From Hymenobacter sp. PAMC 26628 (GTDB lineage Bacteria > Bacteroidota > Bacteroidia > Cytophagales > Hymenobacteraceae): a stretch of DNA of 64,000 bases. Below the pieces are notes generated by a model. It was given only the letters and a program-made list of their open reading frames with translations. It was not told the DNA's origin and ran no database searches. The stretch is taken from assembly GCF_001562275.1 (NCBI RefSeq), contig NZ_CP014304.1, positions 1,054,001 to 1,118,000 of the forward strand, in the 5' to 3' direction. The position numbers were made by a program, and so were the translations under genes. Numbering within the stretch: position 1 is the first letter of the stretch; each line of letters starts with the position of its first letter. This document shows, piece by piece, positions 1 to 7,697 of this stretch.

Positions 1-1227
1 GTACTGCAAGTCAACTACTTTGTACACTTCCTTCGACAGCTCCAGGTTGCGCTTGCCCACCAGGTAGTCGTTGAAGTAGCCCTTGTAGTTGGCCAGGGCG
101 GCGGCGTACTCTGCCCCGATCTGGTTGCGGGCGTACAGCACGTCCTGGTCGATGCGCTGGTCCTGGATGCGGGCCTTGCGCAGGTTTTGAGTGCGCCGGA
201 AGCCTGTGAAAATGGGCAGCCCCAGTTGCAGGCCCGCGTAGGAGTTTGGGAACCGCTGGCTGTATTGGTCGCTGAAGTTGTTGGCCTGGTACACCGAGTT
301 GTAGTTGCCAAATGCCGAGAGCGACGGCAAAAAACCGAGCCGGTAGTAATCGATGGTGAGGCCCTGCAGCGACTTCTGCGTCAGTACCTGCTGGTACTCG
401 ATGCGGCTGGCTGGGTTCAATGGCTCCAGCGTGTCCACCACGGCGTCCTGCTCCAGGCTGAGCGTGTCGTACTGCACCTGCAAGGGCCGCTCGGCCGAAA
501 TCCCCATCAGCTGCTGCAAGTTGGCCGTGTTGGCCTTGATGGCCTCCTGCGCCTGCTTGCGGCCGGCCAGCGAGTTGTTCAGCGAAATCTCGGCTTGCAA
601 GTAATCCGTCTTGTCCACAATGCCGGCGTCGTAGCGCGCTTTGGCGTCGCGCAGGTTGCGCTGCAAGCGCGTAATGTCCTCCTGGTACACGTCGAACTGC
701 CGCTGCGAAAGCAACACCGTATAGAACGCCTTGCTCACGTCCGACACTGTGGTGATGGTCGTGTTTAAGGTGTTCTGGCCGGCGGCGAGCCGCGTGTAGC
801 GGGCCCCCCGGGCGGCGAAGTTCACGTCGTTGTTGTAAATGACCTGGGTGCCGGATAGGCCCAGCGTCGTCACGTTTTTCACCCCCAACTGGCGCGGGGT
901 ACTGATGCCCGTCACGGCATCCGGAAACACGGTGAAGGGCAGCCCGAAGTAGTGCTGCGTCGTGCCAATAACCCCAATTTGGGGTAGCCAAGCCGCGCGG
1001 GCAATCCGAATATCGGCCTCGTTGCTTGCCTCATCAAGGCGGGCCTGTTGCACCAGGGGCTGGTTCACCAGGGCGTAGTGCAGGCACTCGGGCAGGGTGA
1101 GGGGCGCCGTAGGCGCGGGTGGCGGCGTAGCAGCCGTTTGGGCCCCGGCCAGCCCCGGCCATAAAAAGCACGCGAACAGGGCCAACCTACGGCCTTGCAC
1201 GCGCACTGCGTTGGTTACAATGCTCAT
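1..1227 (-). CDS. TolC family outer membrane efflux protein (3' end outside window)
   Basis: Read in the frame starting from the ATG at 1227, this gives 409 codons without a stop: a signal peptide (about residues 1-29, ending LAGAQ), a Pro/Ala spacer, then TLPECLHYALVNQPLVQQARLD, the usual start of a TolC/OEP helical domain, and later repeats of long amphipathic helices (for example TRLQRNLRDAKARYDAGIVDKTDYLQ, split here as two halves of the typical OEP pattern). TolC proteins are trimeric outer-membrane ducts working with an RND or ABC pump and a periplasmic adaptor; those partners should lie beyond the left edge. The longest open frame on this strand here is a different, shadow frame and should be ignored. 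The last few tens of residues are missing because the window begins inside the gene. Confidence 0.9.
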   Translation of the reverse strand, partial: MSIVTNAVRVQGRRLALFACFLWPGLAGAQTAATPPPAPTAPLTLPECLHYALVNQPLVQQARLDEASNEADIRIARAAWLPQIGVIGTTQHYFGLPFTVFPDAVTGISTPRQLGVKNVTTLGLSGTQVIYNNDVNFAARGARYTRLAAGQNTLNTTITTVSDVSKAFYTVLLSQRQFDVYQEDITRLQRNLRDAKARYDAGIVDKTDYLQAEISLNNSLAGRKQAQEAIKANTANLQQLMGISAERPLQVQYDTLSLEQDAVVDTLEPLNPASRIEYQQVLTQKSLQGLTIDYYRLGFLPSLSAFGNYNSVYQANNFSDQYSQRFPNSYAGLQLGLPIFTGFRRTQNLRKARIQDQRIDQDVLYARNQIGAEYAAALANYKGYFNDYLVGKRNLELSKEVYKVVDLQY

Positions 1228-1361
1228 AAGGGGGTACAACCCGTTCGGGCAACAAAAGGTTATCCAGCTTATTTGCATGACGTTATTCTGCGTCCGAGGT
1301 TGCTACGCGTAATCAATCGTTAACACCGGGGTGCATGGCATAACAAACCGCCACACAATCA

Positions 1362-1407
1362 GTACAATGAAAAAGCTCGGCCCTGAGGCCGAGCTTTTTC
1401 ATTGTAC
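1362..1407 (-). terminator. Perfect 21-bp hairpin terminator after the SDR gene
   Basis: Arms 1362-1382 and 1387-1407 are perfectly complementary with a 4-nt loop. The stem contains an A5/T5 block next to a GC-rich core, so it can act as a terminator for the SDR gene read leftwards. It lies between that gene and tolC, 135 bp upstream of the tolC start. Confidence 0.75.
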
Positions 1408-1441
1408 CATATGAAAGATGGCGTTGAAAAGTGGCCACTCG

Positions 1442-2242
1442 CTATTTGCGCTCATCCACGGGCTCAGCTTGCTTATGCATATTAGCAGCTACCACACTGT
1501 CGGGCAGCACGTTGCCAATTACGGCCTGCACCTTGTTCATAAAGCCCGATACTACTTTGTCTTTGCCGGCCAGCAGGGCTTCGTAGCCGTCTTTGGCCAC
1601 CTTGGCGGGGTCGGCTTTGCTGCCCTCGGCCACAATCTTGGCCTGTTCCATGTCGGCCTTGTGGAAGAAGTCGGTGTCCGTCACGCCGGGCTCCAGGATG
1701 GTGATGGTCACGCCCCTGTCCTTGGTTTCCTCCCGCACGGCTTCGCTGAAGGACGTAATGAACGCTTTGGTGCCGTGGTACACCGCCTGGAGCGGGCCGG
1801 GAATTTCGGCGCCCAGGCTCGACACCTGTAGGATTTTGCCGCTGCCGCGGGCCACCATTTCTTTCAAGTACAGCTTCGTGAACGTCACGTAAGCCGCGAT
1901 GTTGAGCTGCACAATGTCTAGCTCGCGGCCCAGGTCAGTGTCCACAAACTCGCCGTACTGGCCCTGGCCAGCGTCGTTCACCAGCGCGTCAATCTGGAGG
2001 CCTTGGGCTTTTATTTCGTCGTACACCTCCTGCGGCGCCTGCCGCTGGAACAGGTCTTTGGCGATGGTGGTCACGCGAATGCCGTACGCCTGCTCAAGTT
2101 CGGCGGCCGTGCTGGCCAACTCGTCTTGGCTGCGGGCCACAATGACGAGGTTGTATTTATCCTGGGCAAAAAGCTTGGCCAGCTCACGGCCAATGCCACT
2201 GGTAGCGCCCGTGATGAGGGCATATTGGGGTTGGGTTGCCAT
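1442..2242 (-). CDS. SDR family NAD(P)-dependent oxidoreductase
   Basis: A 266-aa classical short-chain dehydrogenase. The Rossmann motif TGATSGIG is at residues 11-18, NDAG at 89-92 (usually NNAG), the structural Asn at 114, and the catalytic Ser142, Tyr155 and Lys159 (YHGTK) are all present, so it should be an active NAD(P)H-linked reductase or dehydrogenase. The sequence resembles the YqjQ/DltE-like subgroup of cytosolic SDRs; the substrate cannot be read from the sequence. I chose the ATG at 2242 (MATQPQYALITG), which puts the glycine motif at the normal distance from the N terminus; an upstream in-frame extension to 2377 has no family resemblance. It is divergent from the M28 peptidase gene. 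Confidence 0.93.
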   Translation of the reverse strand: MATQPQYALITGATSGIGRELAKLFAQDKYNLVIVARSQDELASTAAELEQAYGIRVTTIAKDLFQRQAPQEVYDEIKAQGLQIDALVNDAGQGQYGEFVDTDLGRELDIVQLNIAAYVTFTKLYLKEMVARGSGKILQVSSLGAEIPGPLQAVYHGTKAFITSFSEAVREETKDRGVTITILEPGVTDTDFFHKADMEQAKIVAEGSKADPAKVAKDGYEALLAGKDKVVSGFMNKVQAVIGNVLPDSVVAANMHKQAEPVDERK

Positions 2243-2411
2243 AGGAGGAAGCGTTAGGGAAAAAGGTAGGTGTTCACTAACGGGCAGCTCCGAATTGTGG
2301 TTATAGCCGAGCTTTGTGCACTTTTTCCAGACTGTGGGCCCCTTACGCCCAGCTACGCGCTTTGTGCAACCTCCCACCGCCCAGGCTGTCCTTTTGAATT
2401 CTGGTTCACAT

Positions 2412-4028
2412 TTGACTCACCCAAAGCCTTTTCCATTGCGCACTTCTCCGCTTGCCCAACTGCTGCTGGCCGGCAGCTTAGCTCTGGCTACGCCCGCCTG
2501 GGCCCAGGCCCCCGAAAAAACCGATGCCGCCGCCCTGGCCAAAATCAAGGACGAGGGGATGAACCACTCCCAGGTGATGGAAACGGCTTTCTACCTCACC
2601 GACGTGTGCGGCCCGCGCCTGGCCGGCTCCGAAGGCCTGGCCCGCGCCAACGCCTGGACCCAGAAGAAGCTGGCCGAATACGGCCTGGCCAACGCCGCCG
2701 TAGAACCCTGGGGCGACTTCGGCCGCGGCTGGGACATTGATAAGTCCTACGTGGCCATGACCAAGCCCTACTACCACGCCCTGATTGGCGTGCCCAAGGC
2801 CTGGACGCCCAGCACCCCCGGCGGGGCCCTGCGCAAGCAAGTGGTGGTGGTGCGCGCCACCACCGAGGCCGACCTGGCCAAGTACCAGGGCCAGCTGCGC
2901 GATAAAATCGTGCTGCTCCCGGTGGCCACCCCGCCGCAGCCCAACTTCGAGCCCGACGCCAAGCGCCTCAGCGCCGACGATTTGCAAAAGCTGGCCGACG
3001 CCCCCGCCACGGCCCCCATGACGGCCGCCAACCGCCCCGTGGAGCCCGCCACGGCCGAGCGCCTGGCCGCGATGAAAACGGCCCGCGAGCTGCGTGCCAA
3101 GCTGGCCGACATGCTGATTGCCGAGGGCGCAGCCGCTGTGCTCAGCCCCGGCCGCGGCACCGACGGCACCGTGTTCACCACCAACGGGGCCCCCTACGCC
3201 GCCGACGCGAAGCCCGTGCTGCCCGAGCTGGAAATGTCGAGCGAAGACCAACTCCGCCTCATCCGCCTCGCCGAGGCCGGCATTCCGGTGGAAGTGGAGC
3301 TGGAAACCAAAACCCGTTTCCAAACCCAGGATTTGAAGGGCTACAACGTGGTGGCCGAAATCCCCGGTACCGACCGCAAGCTGAAAAGCGAGGTAGTGAT
3401 GCTCGGCGGCCACCTCGACTCGTGGCACGCCGCCACCGGCGCCACCGACAACGCCGCCGGCTGCGCCGTGATGATGGAGGCCGTCCGCATCCTCAAAGCC
3501 TCGGGCCTGAAGCCGCGCCGCACCATCCGCATCGCGCTGTGGGGCGAGGAGGAGGAGGGCCTGCACGGCTCGCGCAACTACGTGAAGAACCACTTCGCCG
3601 ACCCCGCCACCATGCAGCTCAAGCCCGACCACGAAAAGCTGGCCGGCTACTTCAACCTTGATAACGGGGCCGGTAAAATCCGCGGCATCTACGCCCAGGG
3701 CAACGAGGCCGTGAAGCCGATTTTTACCGCCTGGCTCGCGCCCTTCGCCGACATGGGCGCCACCACCGTAACGCTGCGCAACACCGGCAGCACCGACCAC
3801 GTGGCCTTCGACGCCGTAGGCCTGCCCGGCTTCCAGTTCATCCAGGATGGCCTCGATTACTTCGCCCGCACCCACCACTCCAACCAGGATACCTACGACC
3901 GCCTCGTGGCCGACGACCTCAAGCAGGCCTCGGTGGTGGTGGCCTCGTTCGTGTACAACGCCGCCATGCGCGACCAGAAGCTGCCCCGCAAGCCCCTGCC
4001 GGCTCCCACGCCGCCCCGGGCCCAGTAG
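2412..4028 (+). CDS. Secreted M28 family metallopeptidase
   Basis: An exported zinc aminopeptidase-like protein. Numbered from an in-frame ATG at 2316, the di-zinc ligands are H366 in GGHLDSW with D368, D378 in ATDNAAG, E411/E412 in the EEEEG run, the Asp of FNLDNG, and the His of FARTHHSNQDT. Between the signal peptide and the catalytic domain is a PA-like inserted region (about residues 130-330) with the conserved GYNVVAEIPG entry to the peptidase fold. The signal peptide LLLAGSLALATPAWA starts well downstream of 2316, so I prefer the TTG at 2412 (LTHPKPFPLRTSPLAQ, 538 aa); TTG 2436 and ATG 2316 are alternatives. Likely a periplasmic or secreted peptidase; specificity unknown. Confidence 0.92.
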   Translation: MTHPKPFPLRTSPLAQLLLAGSLALATPAWAQAPEKTDAAALAKIKDEGMNHSQVMETAFYLTDVCGPRLAGSEGLARANAWTQKKLAEYGLANAAVEPWGDFGRGWDIDKSYVAMTKPYYHALIGVPKAWTPSTPGGALRKQVVVVRATTEADLAKYQGQLRDKIVLLPVATPPQPNFEPDAKRLSADDLQKLADAPATAPMTAANRPVEPATAERLAAMKTARELRAKLADMLIAEGAAAVLSPGRGTDGTVFTTNGAPYAADAKPVLPELEMSSEDQLRLIRLAEAGIPVEVELETKTRFQTQDLKGYNVVAEIPGTDRKLKSEVVMLGGHLDSWHAATGATDNAAGCAVMMEAVRILKASGLKPRRTIRIALWGEEEEGLHGSRNYVKNHFADPATMQLKPDHEKLAGYFNLDNGAGKIRGIYAQGNEAVKPIFTAWLAPFADMGATTVTLRNTGSTDHVAFDAVGLPGFQFIQDGLDYFARTHHSNQDTYDRLVADDLKQASVVVASFVYNAAMRDQKLPRKPLPAPTPPRAQ

Positions 4029-4108
4029 TGCGGAATGGCGTCTTCAGCCGGCGCACATTTTTCTAAGCATAAATTAATCCGAGCTTAAGGCCAGGTTCAT
4101 GACTGGTT

Positions 4109-4160
4109 GGGAGGTTTGCAGCACAGTAAGTTTTTACTGCGTTGCAAACCTCCCTTTTTT
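4109..4160 (+). terminator. Long hairpin with T6 tract directly abutting the next start codon
   Basis: Outer arms 4109-4120 and 4143-4154 pair perfectly (12 bp), an imperfect 3-nt interior follows, then a 6-bp inner stem (4124-4129 with 4134-4139) closed by GTTT. A run of six T follows immediately and the ATG of the next gene is the very next base. By form it is a strong intrinsic terminator for the M28 peptidase gene; by position it could act as an attenuator or translation block for the downstream gene. Confidence 0.8.
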
Positions 4161-4856
4161 ATGTCTACTGAAACCCAAGCCCCCGCCATAAAATCCCCAA
4201 ATCTCACTGCTAAAACCGAGGGCCCCGGCAAGCCCAAACCCAAAAAAACCGGCCACGACAAGCCCAAAAAGCCTGACCCCAAGGCCGAAAACCCCAAGCC
4301 TAAGCTGCACCCGCTGCACGCCTACGCCGGCACGGTGGGCACCTACGGGGCTAACCCCGACGGCGTGTACGACCGCTTCGAGCTGGCCACCGCCGCAGGG
4401 CCCCGCACCGTGAAATTCCCGCCGCACTTCGGCCAGGCGCTGCACGACGCCGCGCAGCCCGGCCAAGCGGTGCAGGTGCTGGCCTTTCCGCACACCACGC
4501 CCAAGGGCGATAAGCACCTGCACCTGGCCAGCCTCGAAGCCGGGGGCCACACCCTGCGCCCCCAGCCTGCCGGGGCCCTCACCGAAACCGTTGCCCTGCA
4601 CGGCCCGGTGGCCGAGCTGCTGCGCGACCCCAAGGGCCACCTGCGCGCCGTGCGCCTCGAAGGCGAAGCCGCCGAGCTGCGCTTTCCGCCGCACCTGGGC
4701 CAGCAATTGGCTGATTACCTGGAAGTAGGCGCGGCCGTGCAAGCCAGCGCCGTGCGCCGCGCCGACCGTCCGGGCGAAGTGCGGGCCCCCGGGGCCCCCG
4801 CGCCCTTGCAACTCGAGCTGTTGACCGTGGCCGGCGAGTCGTTCTTAGTGCGGTAG
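4161..4856 (+). CDS. Protein with lysine/proline-rich tail and two repeated modules, unknown function
   Basis: A 231-aa protein I do not recognise as a named family. Residues 10-50 are a low-complexity Lys/Pro segment (GKPKPKKTGHDKPKKPDPK), typical of a flexible, possibly nucleic-acid-binding linker. The rest looks like two copies of one beta-rich module: VKFPPHFGQALHDAAQPGQ in the first and LRFPPHLGQQLADYLEVGA in the second, each preceded by a short beta segment and followed by a hydrophobic strand. The pattern is compatible with tandem OB-like folds, but that is inference. The ATG at 4161 directly follows a terminator-like hairpin; an upstream ATG at 4107 lies inside the hairpin and seems less likely. 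No signal peptide or membrane segment. Confidence 0.75.
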   Translation: MSTETQAPAIKSPNLTAKTEGPGKPKPKKTGHDKPKKPDPKAENPKPKLHPLHAYAGTVGTYGANPDGVYDRFELATAAGPRTVKFPPHFGQALHDAAQPGQAVQVLAFPHTTPKGDKHLHLASLEAGGHTLRPQPAGALTETVALHGPVAELLRDPKGHLRAVRLEGEAAELRFPPHLGQQLADYLEVGAAVQASAVRRADRPGEVRAPGAPAPLQLELLTVAGESFLVR

Positions 4857-4876
4857 CTGCCAGCGGCGCTTTTTGA

Positions 4877-4928
4877 GTTGTCAGCTGCTCACGAGATTCC
4901 TGACAACGAGCAACGAGCAACTGACAAC
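4877..4928. repeat. Imperfect inverted repeat after the two-module protein gene
   Basis: Arms GTTGTCAGCTGCTC (4877-4890) and GAGCAACTGACAAC (4915-4928) pair with one mismatch around a 24-nt loop that itself repeats CAACGAG. There is no T tract. Probably part of the 3' end structure or a small dispersed repeat. Confidence 0.45.
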
Positions 4929-4935
4929 TAGGTTT

Positions 4936-4975
4936 AGGCCATTCTGCTTCCCTTTCGGCTGCGGAATGGCCTTTT
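4936..4975 (+). terminator. Intrinsic terminator upstream of the MFS gene
   Basis: Arms 4936-4947 and 4961-4972 form a 12-bp stem with one G-T wobble, followed by a short T tract (TTTT). It separates the two-module protein gene from the MFS transporter gene. Confidence 0.6.
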
Positions 4976-5074
4976 CGGCGTACGGCTAGCCGTGGCCAGA
5001 GCGTGGCCGTATTCACTGGCAGCGCGACAATTCCGGCTCAATACCCTTCCCACTCCATTCATTGGCCTATTGGT

Positions 5075-6454
5075 ATGCCTTCCGCTTTCAAACCTGCGGC
5101 CCAAGCCGCTGCTGAAAATGCCGCTGCTGAAAATGCCGCGCCCAGCCTCGCCGACGACTCTAAAGGCGGCAGCATTCGGGCGCTGCGGGCGCTCAACTTT
5201 TTCATTGCCGATGTGCAGAACGGTATGGGGCCCTACATGGCGCTGTTTCTGCAATCGAGCGTGGGGTGGGGCCCCGCCCAAATCGGCTCAGCGCTGGCAG
5301 CGGGCAACATCGCCCAGGTGCTGGCCCAAACGCCCGCCGGGGCCCTCATCGACCGGCTCCGCCAGAAGCGTAGCCTGCTGCTGTTCGGCATTGCGCTGAT
5401 TGCCACGGCCGTATTGGCCACTGCGTTTTTCACCACCCGGCCCGTGGTAATGGGCGGCCAGGCGCTGATTGGTGTGGCGGGCGCGGTGTTTCCGCCGTGC
5501 CTGGCGGCCATTGCGCTGGGCCTCGTCGGTCGCCAGCGCTTCGACCAGACGCAGGGCACCAACCAAGCCTTTAATGCCGCCGGCAACATGTTTGCGGCCC
5601 TGGCGCTGGGCGCCGTGGGCTACTACTTCAACCTGCGCTGGATGTTCTACCTCGTGGGGGCCCTGTGCGTGGGCGCCGTGCTGTGCGTAGCGCGCATCAA
5701 AAACGACGACATTGACTTCGACCTGGCCCGCGGGGCCGACCAGGACGACGCCGGTGAGGACGTTAAAAAAGACGAGTCCAAAGGTGCCACCGGGGCTCCC
5801 AGCGGCGGCGTTTGGGACGGCATCAAGGAGCTGCTAGCTGGCTTCCGCGACTTGCTGACGCAGAAGCCCGTGCTGGTTTTTTTGGTATCGGCGGTCATTT
5901 TCCACTTCGCCAACGCTGCCATGGTGCCCCTCGTGACGCAGCTGCTGGCCCGGGGCGTGGGGGCCAAGCAGGCGGTACTCTACACCTCGGGCTACATGGT
6001 GGCCTCGCAGCTGGTGTTCATGGTGGTGGCCGCCGCGAGTGGCCGGCTGGCCGGCAAGCTGGGGCGCAAGCCGCTGTTTCTCTTTGCTTTTGGGGCCCTG
6101 GCGGCGCGTGGCGTGCTCTATACGGTAAGCCACGCGCCGGCTGCGCTCATCGCCGTGCAGTGCATGGACGGCCTGGGGGCGGGCATTTTTGGGGTAGTGG
6201 GCGTGCTCATCATCGCCGACCTCACCAAGGGCACCGGCCGCTTCAACGCCGCGCAGGGCGCCATCGCCACCGCCCAGGGCCTGGGCGCCTTCCTCAGCAA
6301 CTCGGTGGCCGGCTACCTGGCCAAGAGCCGGGGCAACGACTTTACCTTCTTGACCCTGGCCGCCATTGCGGCCGTGGGCCTAGCCTTCTTCTGGGTGATG
6401 ATGCCCGAGACCCGTGACCAAACCCCGGGCCCCAGGCAACCCGCTGCGGCTTAA
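5075..6454 (+). CDS. MFS transporter
   Basis: A 459-aa major facilitator superfamily protein with about twelve hydrophobic segments in two halves, split by a charged cytoplasmic loop (DDIDFDLARGADQDDAGEDVKKDE region, about residues 205-235). The first loop motif after TM2 appears as GALIDRLRQKRS and its counterpart in the second half as GRLAGKLGRKPL, both good versions of the MFS G-x3-D/G-R/K pattern. The start at 5075 (MPSAFKPAAQ) is chosen because upstream sequence is not membrane-protein-like. The N terminus contains a 15-bp tandem duplication giving AAAENAAAENAA. Substrate is unknown; efflux of a drug or metabolite is the usual role of such genes. Confidence 0.9.
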   Translation: MPSAFKPAAQAAAENAAAENAAPSLADDSKGGSIRALRALNFFIADVQNGMGPYMALFLQSSVGWGPAQIGSALAAGNIAQVLAQTPAGALIDRLRQKRSLLLFGIALIATAVLATAFFTTRPVVMGGQALIGVAGAVFPPCLAAIALGLVGRQRFDQTQGTNQAFNAAGNMFAALALGAVGYYFNLRWMFYLVGALCVGAVLCVARIKNDDIDFDLARGADQDDAGEDVKKDESKGATGAPSGGVWDGIKELLAGFRDLLTQKPVLVFLVSAVIFHFANAAMVPLVTQLLARGVGAKQAVLYTSGYMVASQLVFMVVAAASGRLAGKLGRKPLFLFAFGALAARGVLYTVSHAPAALIAVQCMDGLGAGIFGVVGVLIIADLTKGTGRFNAAQGAIATAQGLGAFLSNSVAGYLAKSRGNDFTFLTLAAIAAVGLAFFWVMMPETRDQTPGPRQPAAA

Positions 6455-6470
6455 AACTTTGCTAAAAATG

Positions 6471-6512
6471 CATAAAAAGCGCCCCTGCTGAGTAGCAAAG
6501 GCGCTTTTTATG
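6471..6512. terminator. Bidirectional terminator between MFS and the Spy-like gene
   Basis: Arms 6471-6483 and 6500-6512 pair perfectly over 13 bp around a 16-nt loop, with A and T blocks inside the stem on both strands. It lies between convergent genes and can serve both. Confidence 0.75.
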
Positions 6513-6531
6513 TACGCTGGCGAGCCAGCGG

Positions 6532-7008
6532 CTATTCAGATTTCATCTTCATCTTGTCTTTTTTGACTTTCACCTTGCCTTTTTTGGCGGTGCTGTCCTG
6601 GGCCATTGCTTGGCCCTGGGCCATGCCCCGGCCGCCGCGCTGCATCCGCTCGGCCTGCATGGCAGTGTACTTGGTGTACTGGTCAGGCGTCAGCACGGCC
6701 TTGAATTGGGCATCGTACTTGGTGCGGCCGGCCATCATCTGGTCGCGCATTTGCTCGCGGGTGGCGGTGCCGCCCTGCATTTGGCCGCGCATGGCCTGCA
6801 TTTCCTGGTCGCGGGCGGTCATGATTTGCTGCACCTTCGTGGTTTGGTCGGCGCTCAGGCCCAGCTCTTTGGTCAGGCGCTCGGACTGGCGAGCCGCCAT
6901 TTGCTCGGGCGAGGGGCGGCCGCCGCCGTCCTGCGGGGTGGTTTGGGCGTTGGCGGCGCCAGCCGTAAGTGCGAAAGCGGCCAGCAGCGGGAACAGGTAC
7001 TTTTTCAT
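6532..7008 (-). CDS. Small periplasmic Met/Gln-rich helical protein (Spy/LTXXQ-like)
   Basis: A 158-aa exported protein with a clear signal peptide (MKKYLFPLLAAFALTAGAANAQ). The mature part is charged and rich in Met, Gln and Arg; it contains LTKELGLSADQTTKVQQI and FKAVLTPDQYTKYTAM, the paired L-T/S-x-x-Q helices found in Spy/CpxP-like proteins and in Bacteroidota DUF4890-type proteins. It ends in a basic Lys-rich tail (KKGKVKVKKDKMKMK). Proteins of this kind act as periplasmic chaperones or bind metal in envelope stress, but only the general resemblance is visible here. It faces the MFS gene convergently and lies just downstream of another small exported protein gene on the same strand. Confidence 0.82.
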   Translation of the reverse strand: MKKYLFPLLAAFALTAGAANAQTTPQDGGGRPSPEQMAARQSERLTKELGLSADQTTKVQQIMTARDQEMQAMRGQMQGGTATREQMRDQMMAGRTKYDAQFKAVLTPDQYTKYTAMQAERMQRGGRGMAQGQAMAQDSTAKKGKVKVKKDKMKMKSE

Positions 7009-7088
7009 GTTGCGTTGAAATAAAGAAAAGAGGGGATAAGGAAAAAATTAGGGCCCCGGTGGGTTAGACCAGCCGGGGGCCCCAAAGC

Positions 7089-7486
7089 TTAACGGTGGTC
7101 GTAGCGGTGGGCAGCGTCCCAGCGGGTGCGCTCCAGGTCGGTCACGCGGTGGTTCTTGGCGTAGCCGTAGTTGTTGCGGCGCTCGGCTTCCCAGCGGGCC
7201 TGCTGCTGGGGCGATACCACCGCCACGGCGGGGCCCCGGTGGTCATCGCGGCGGTCGTCGCGGTGGGTGCCCTCCCAGCGGGCTCTTCCTGGGGCGTCAC
7301 GCGGTGCTTGCGGTCGTAGCCATAGTTGAAGTCTTTGCTATTGCGGTCGTCGTAGCGGTTGCCGGGGCCCTGGGCCGGGCGGTGGTCGTCGCGGTCGTGG
7401 TTGGCGGCGGGAGCGGGGGCGGCGAAAGCGCTGGTGCTGGCGAGCAGGGCGATGGCGCCAAAGGCGGAGAAAAAGGAGATTTTCAT
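7089..7486 (-). pseudogene. Small secreted repeat protein, probable 1-base frameshift
   Basis: The gene starts at 7486 with a signal peptide (MKISFFSAFGAIALLASTSAFA) followed by a His/Asp/Arg-rich region. As written, the frame runs to 7142 and ends in low-complexity sequence. If one base is restored near 7280-7290, the frame continues to a TAA at 7089 and produces repeats matching the upstream part: NYGYDRKHRVTPQE-ARWEGTHR is echoed by NYGYAKNHRVTDLERTRWDAAHR, with VSPQQQARWEAERR between. The restored gene would be 132 aa, and the span of 398 nt is exactly one short of a multiple of three. DNA alignment of neighbouring repeats also shows a one-base deficit (AGCGGGCTCTTCC against AGCGGGCCTGCTGC). 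It is either a real frameshift or a sequencing error. Function unknown. Confidence 0.65.
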
Positions 7487-7697
7487 CGGAAAGGTGAGGG
7501 AGAAAGTTGAAAGAAGGAGGGTTGGTGGGGCTTGCTATCCGCTCGATTGGCGAAGACCGGAGCAAGCCGTTCGTACCCTGCCCTTTGCAAACCTGAATCC
7601 ATATCGCCCACTTTTTCCGCGGGCTAGACCAACGCCGCCATCCCCTCGACGGGCCCTCGCGAAACCCCGCCCAACCCCGCCAAATCAGTCCGGGGCC

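Noticed and set aside
11..991. Long minus-strand ORF (326 codons) at the left edge
   Set aside because: It is an Arg/Gly/Pro-rich shadow of the tolC frame; the real frame gives a clean TolC sequence with signal peptide.
1097..1312. 71-codon plus-strand ORF over the tolC start
   Set aside because: Overlaps the tolC signal peptide region on the opposite strand and has no conserved feature.
2478..3878. 466-codon ORF opposite the M28 peptidase
   Set aside because: Gly/His/Val-rich antisense frame typical of GC-rich DNA; the sense frame has all metal ligands.
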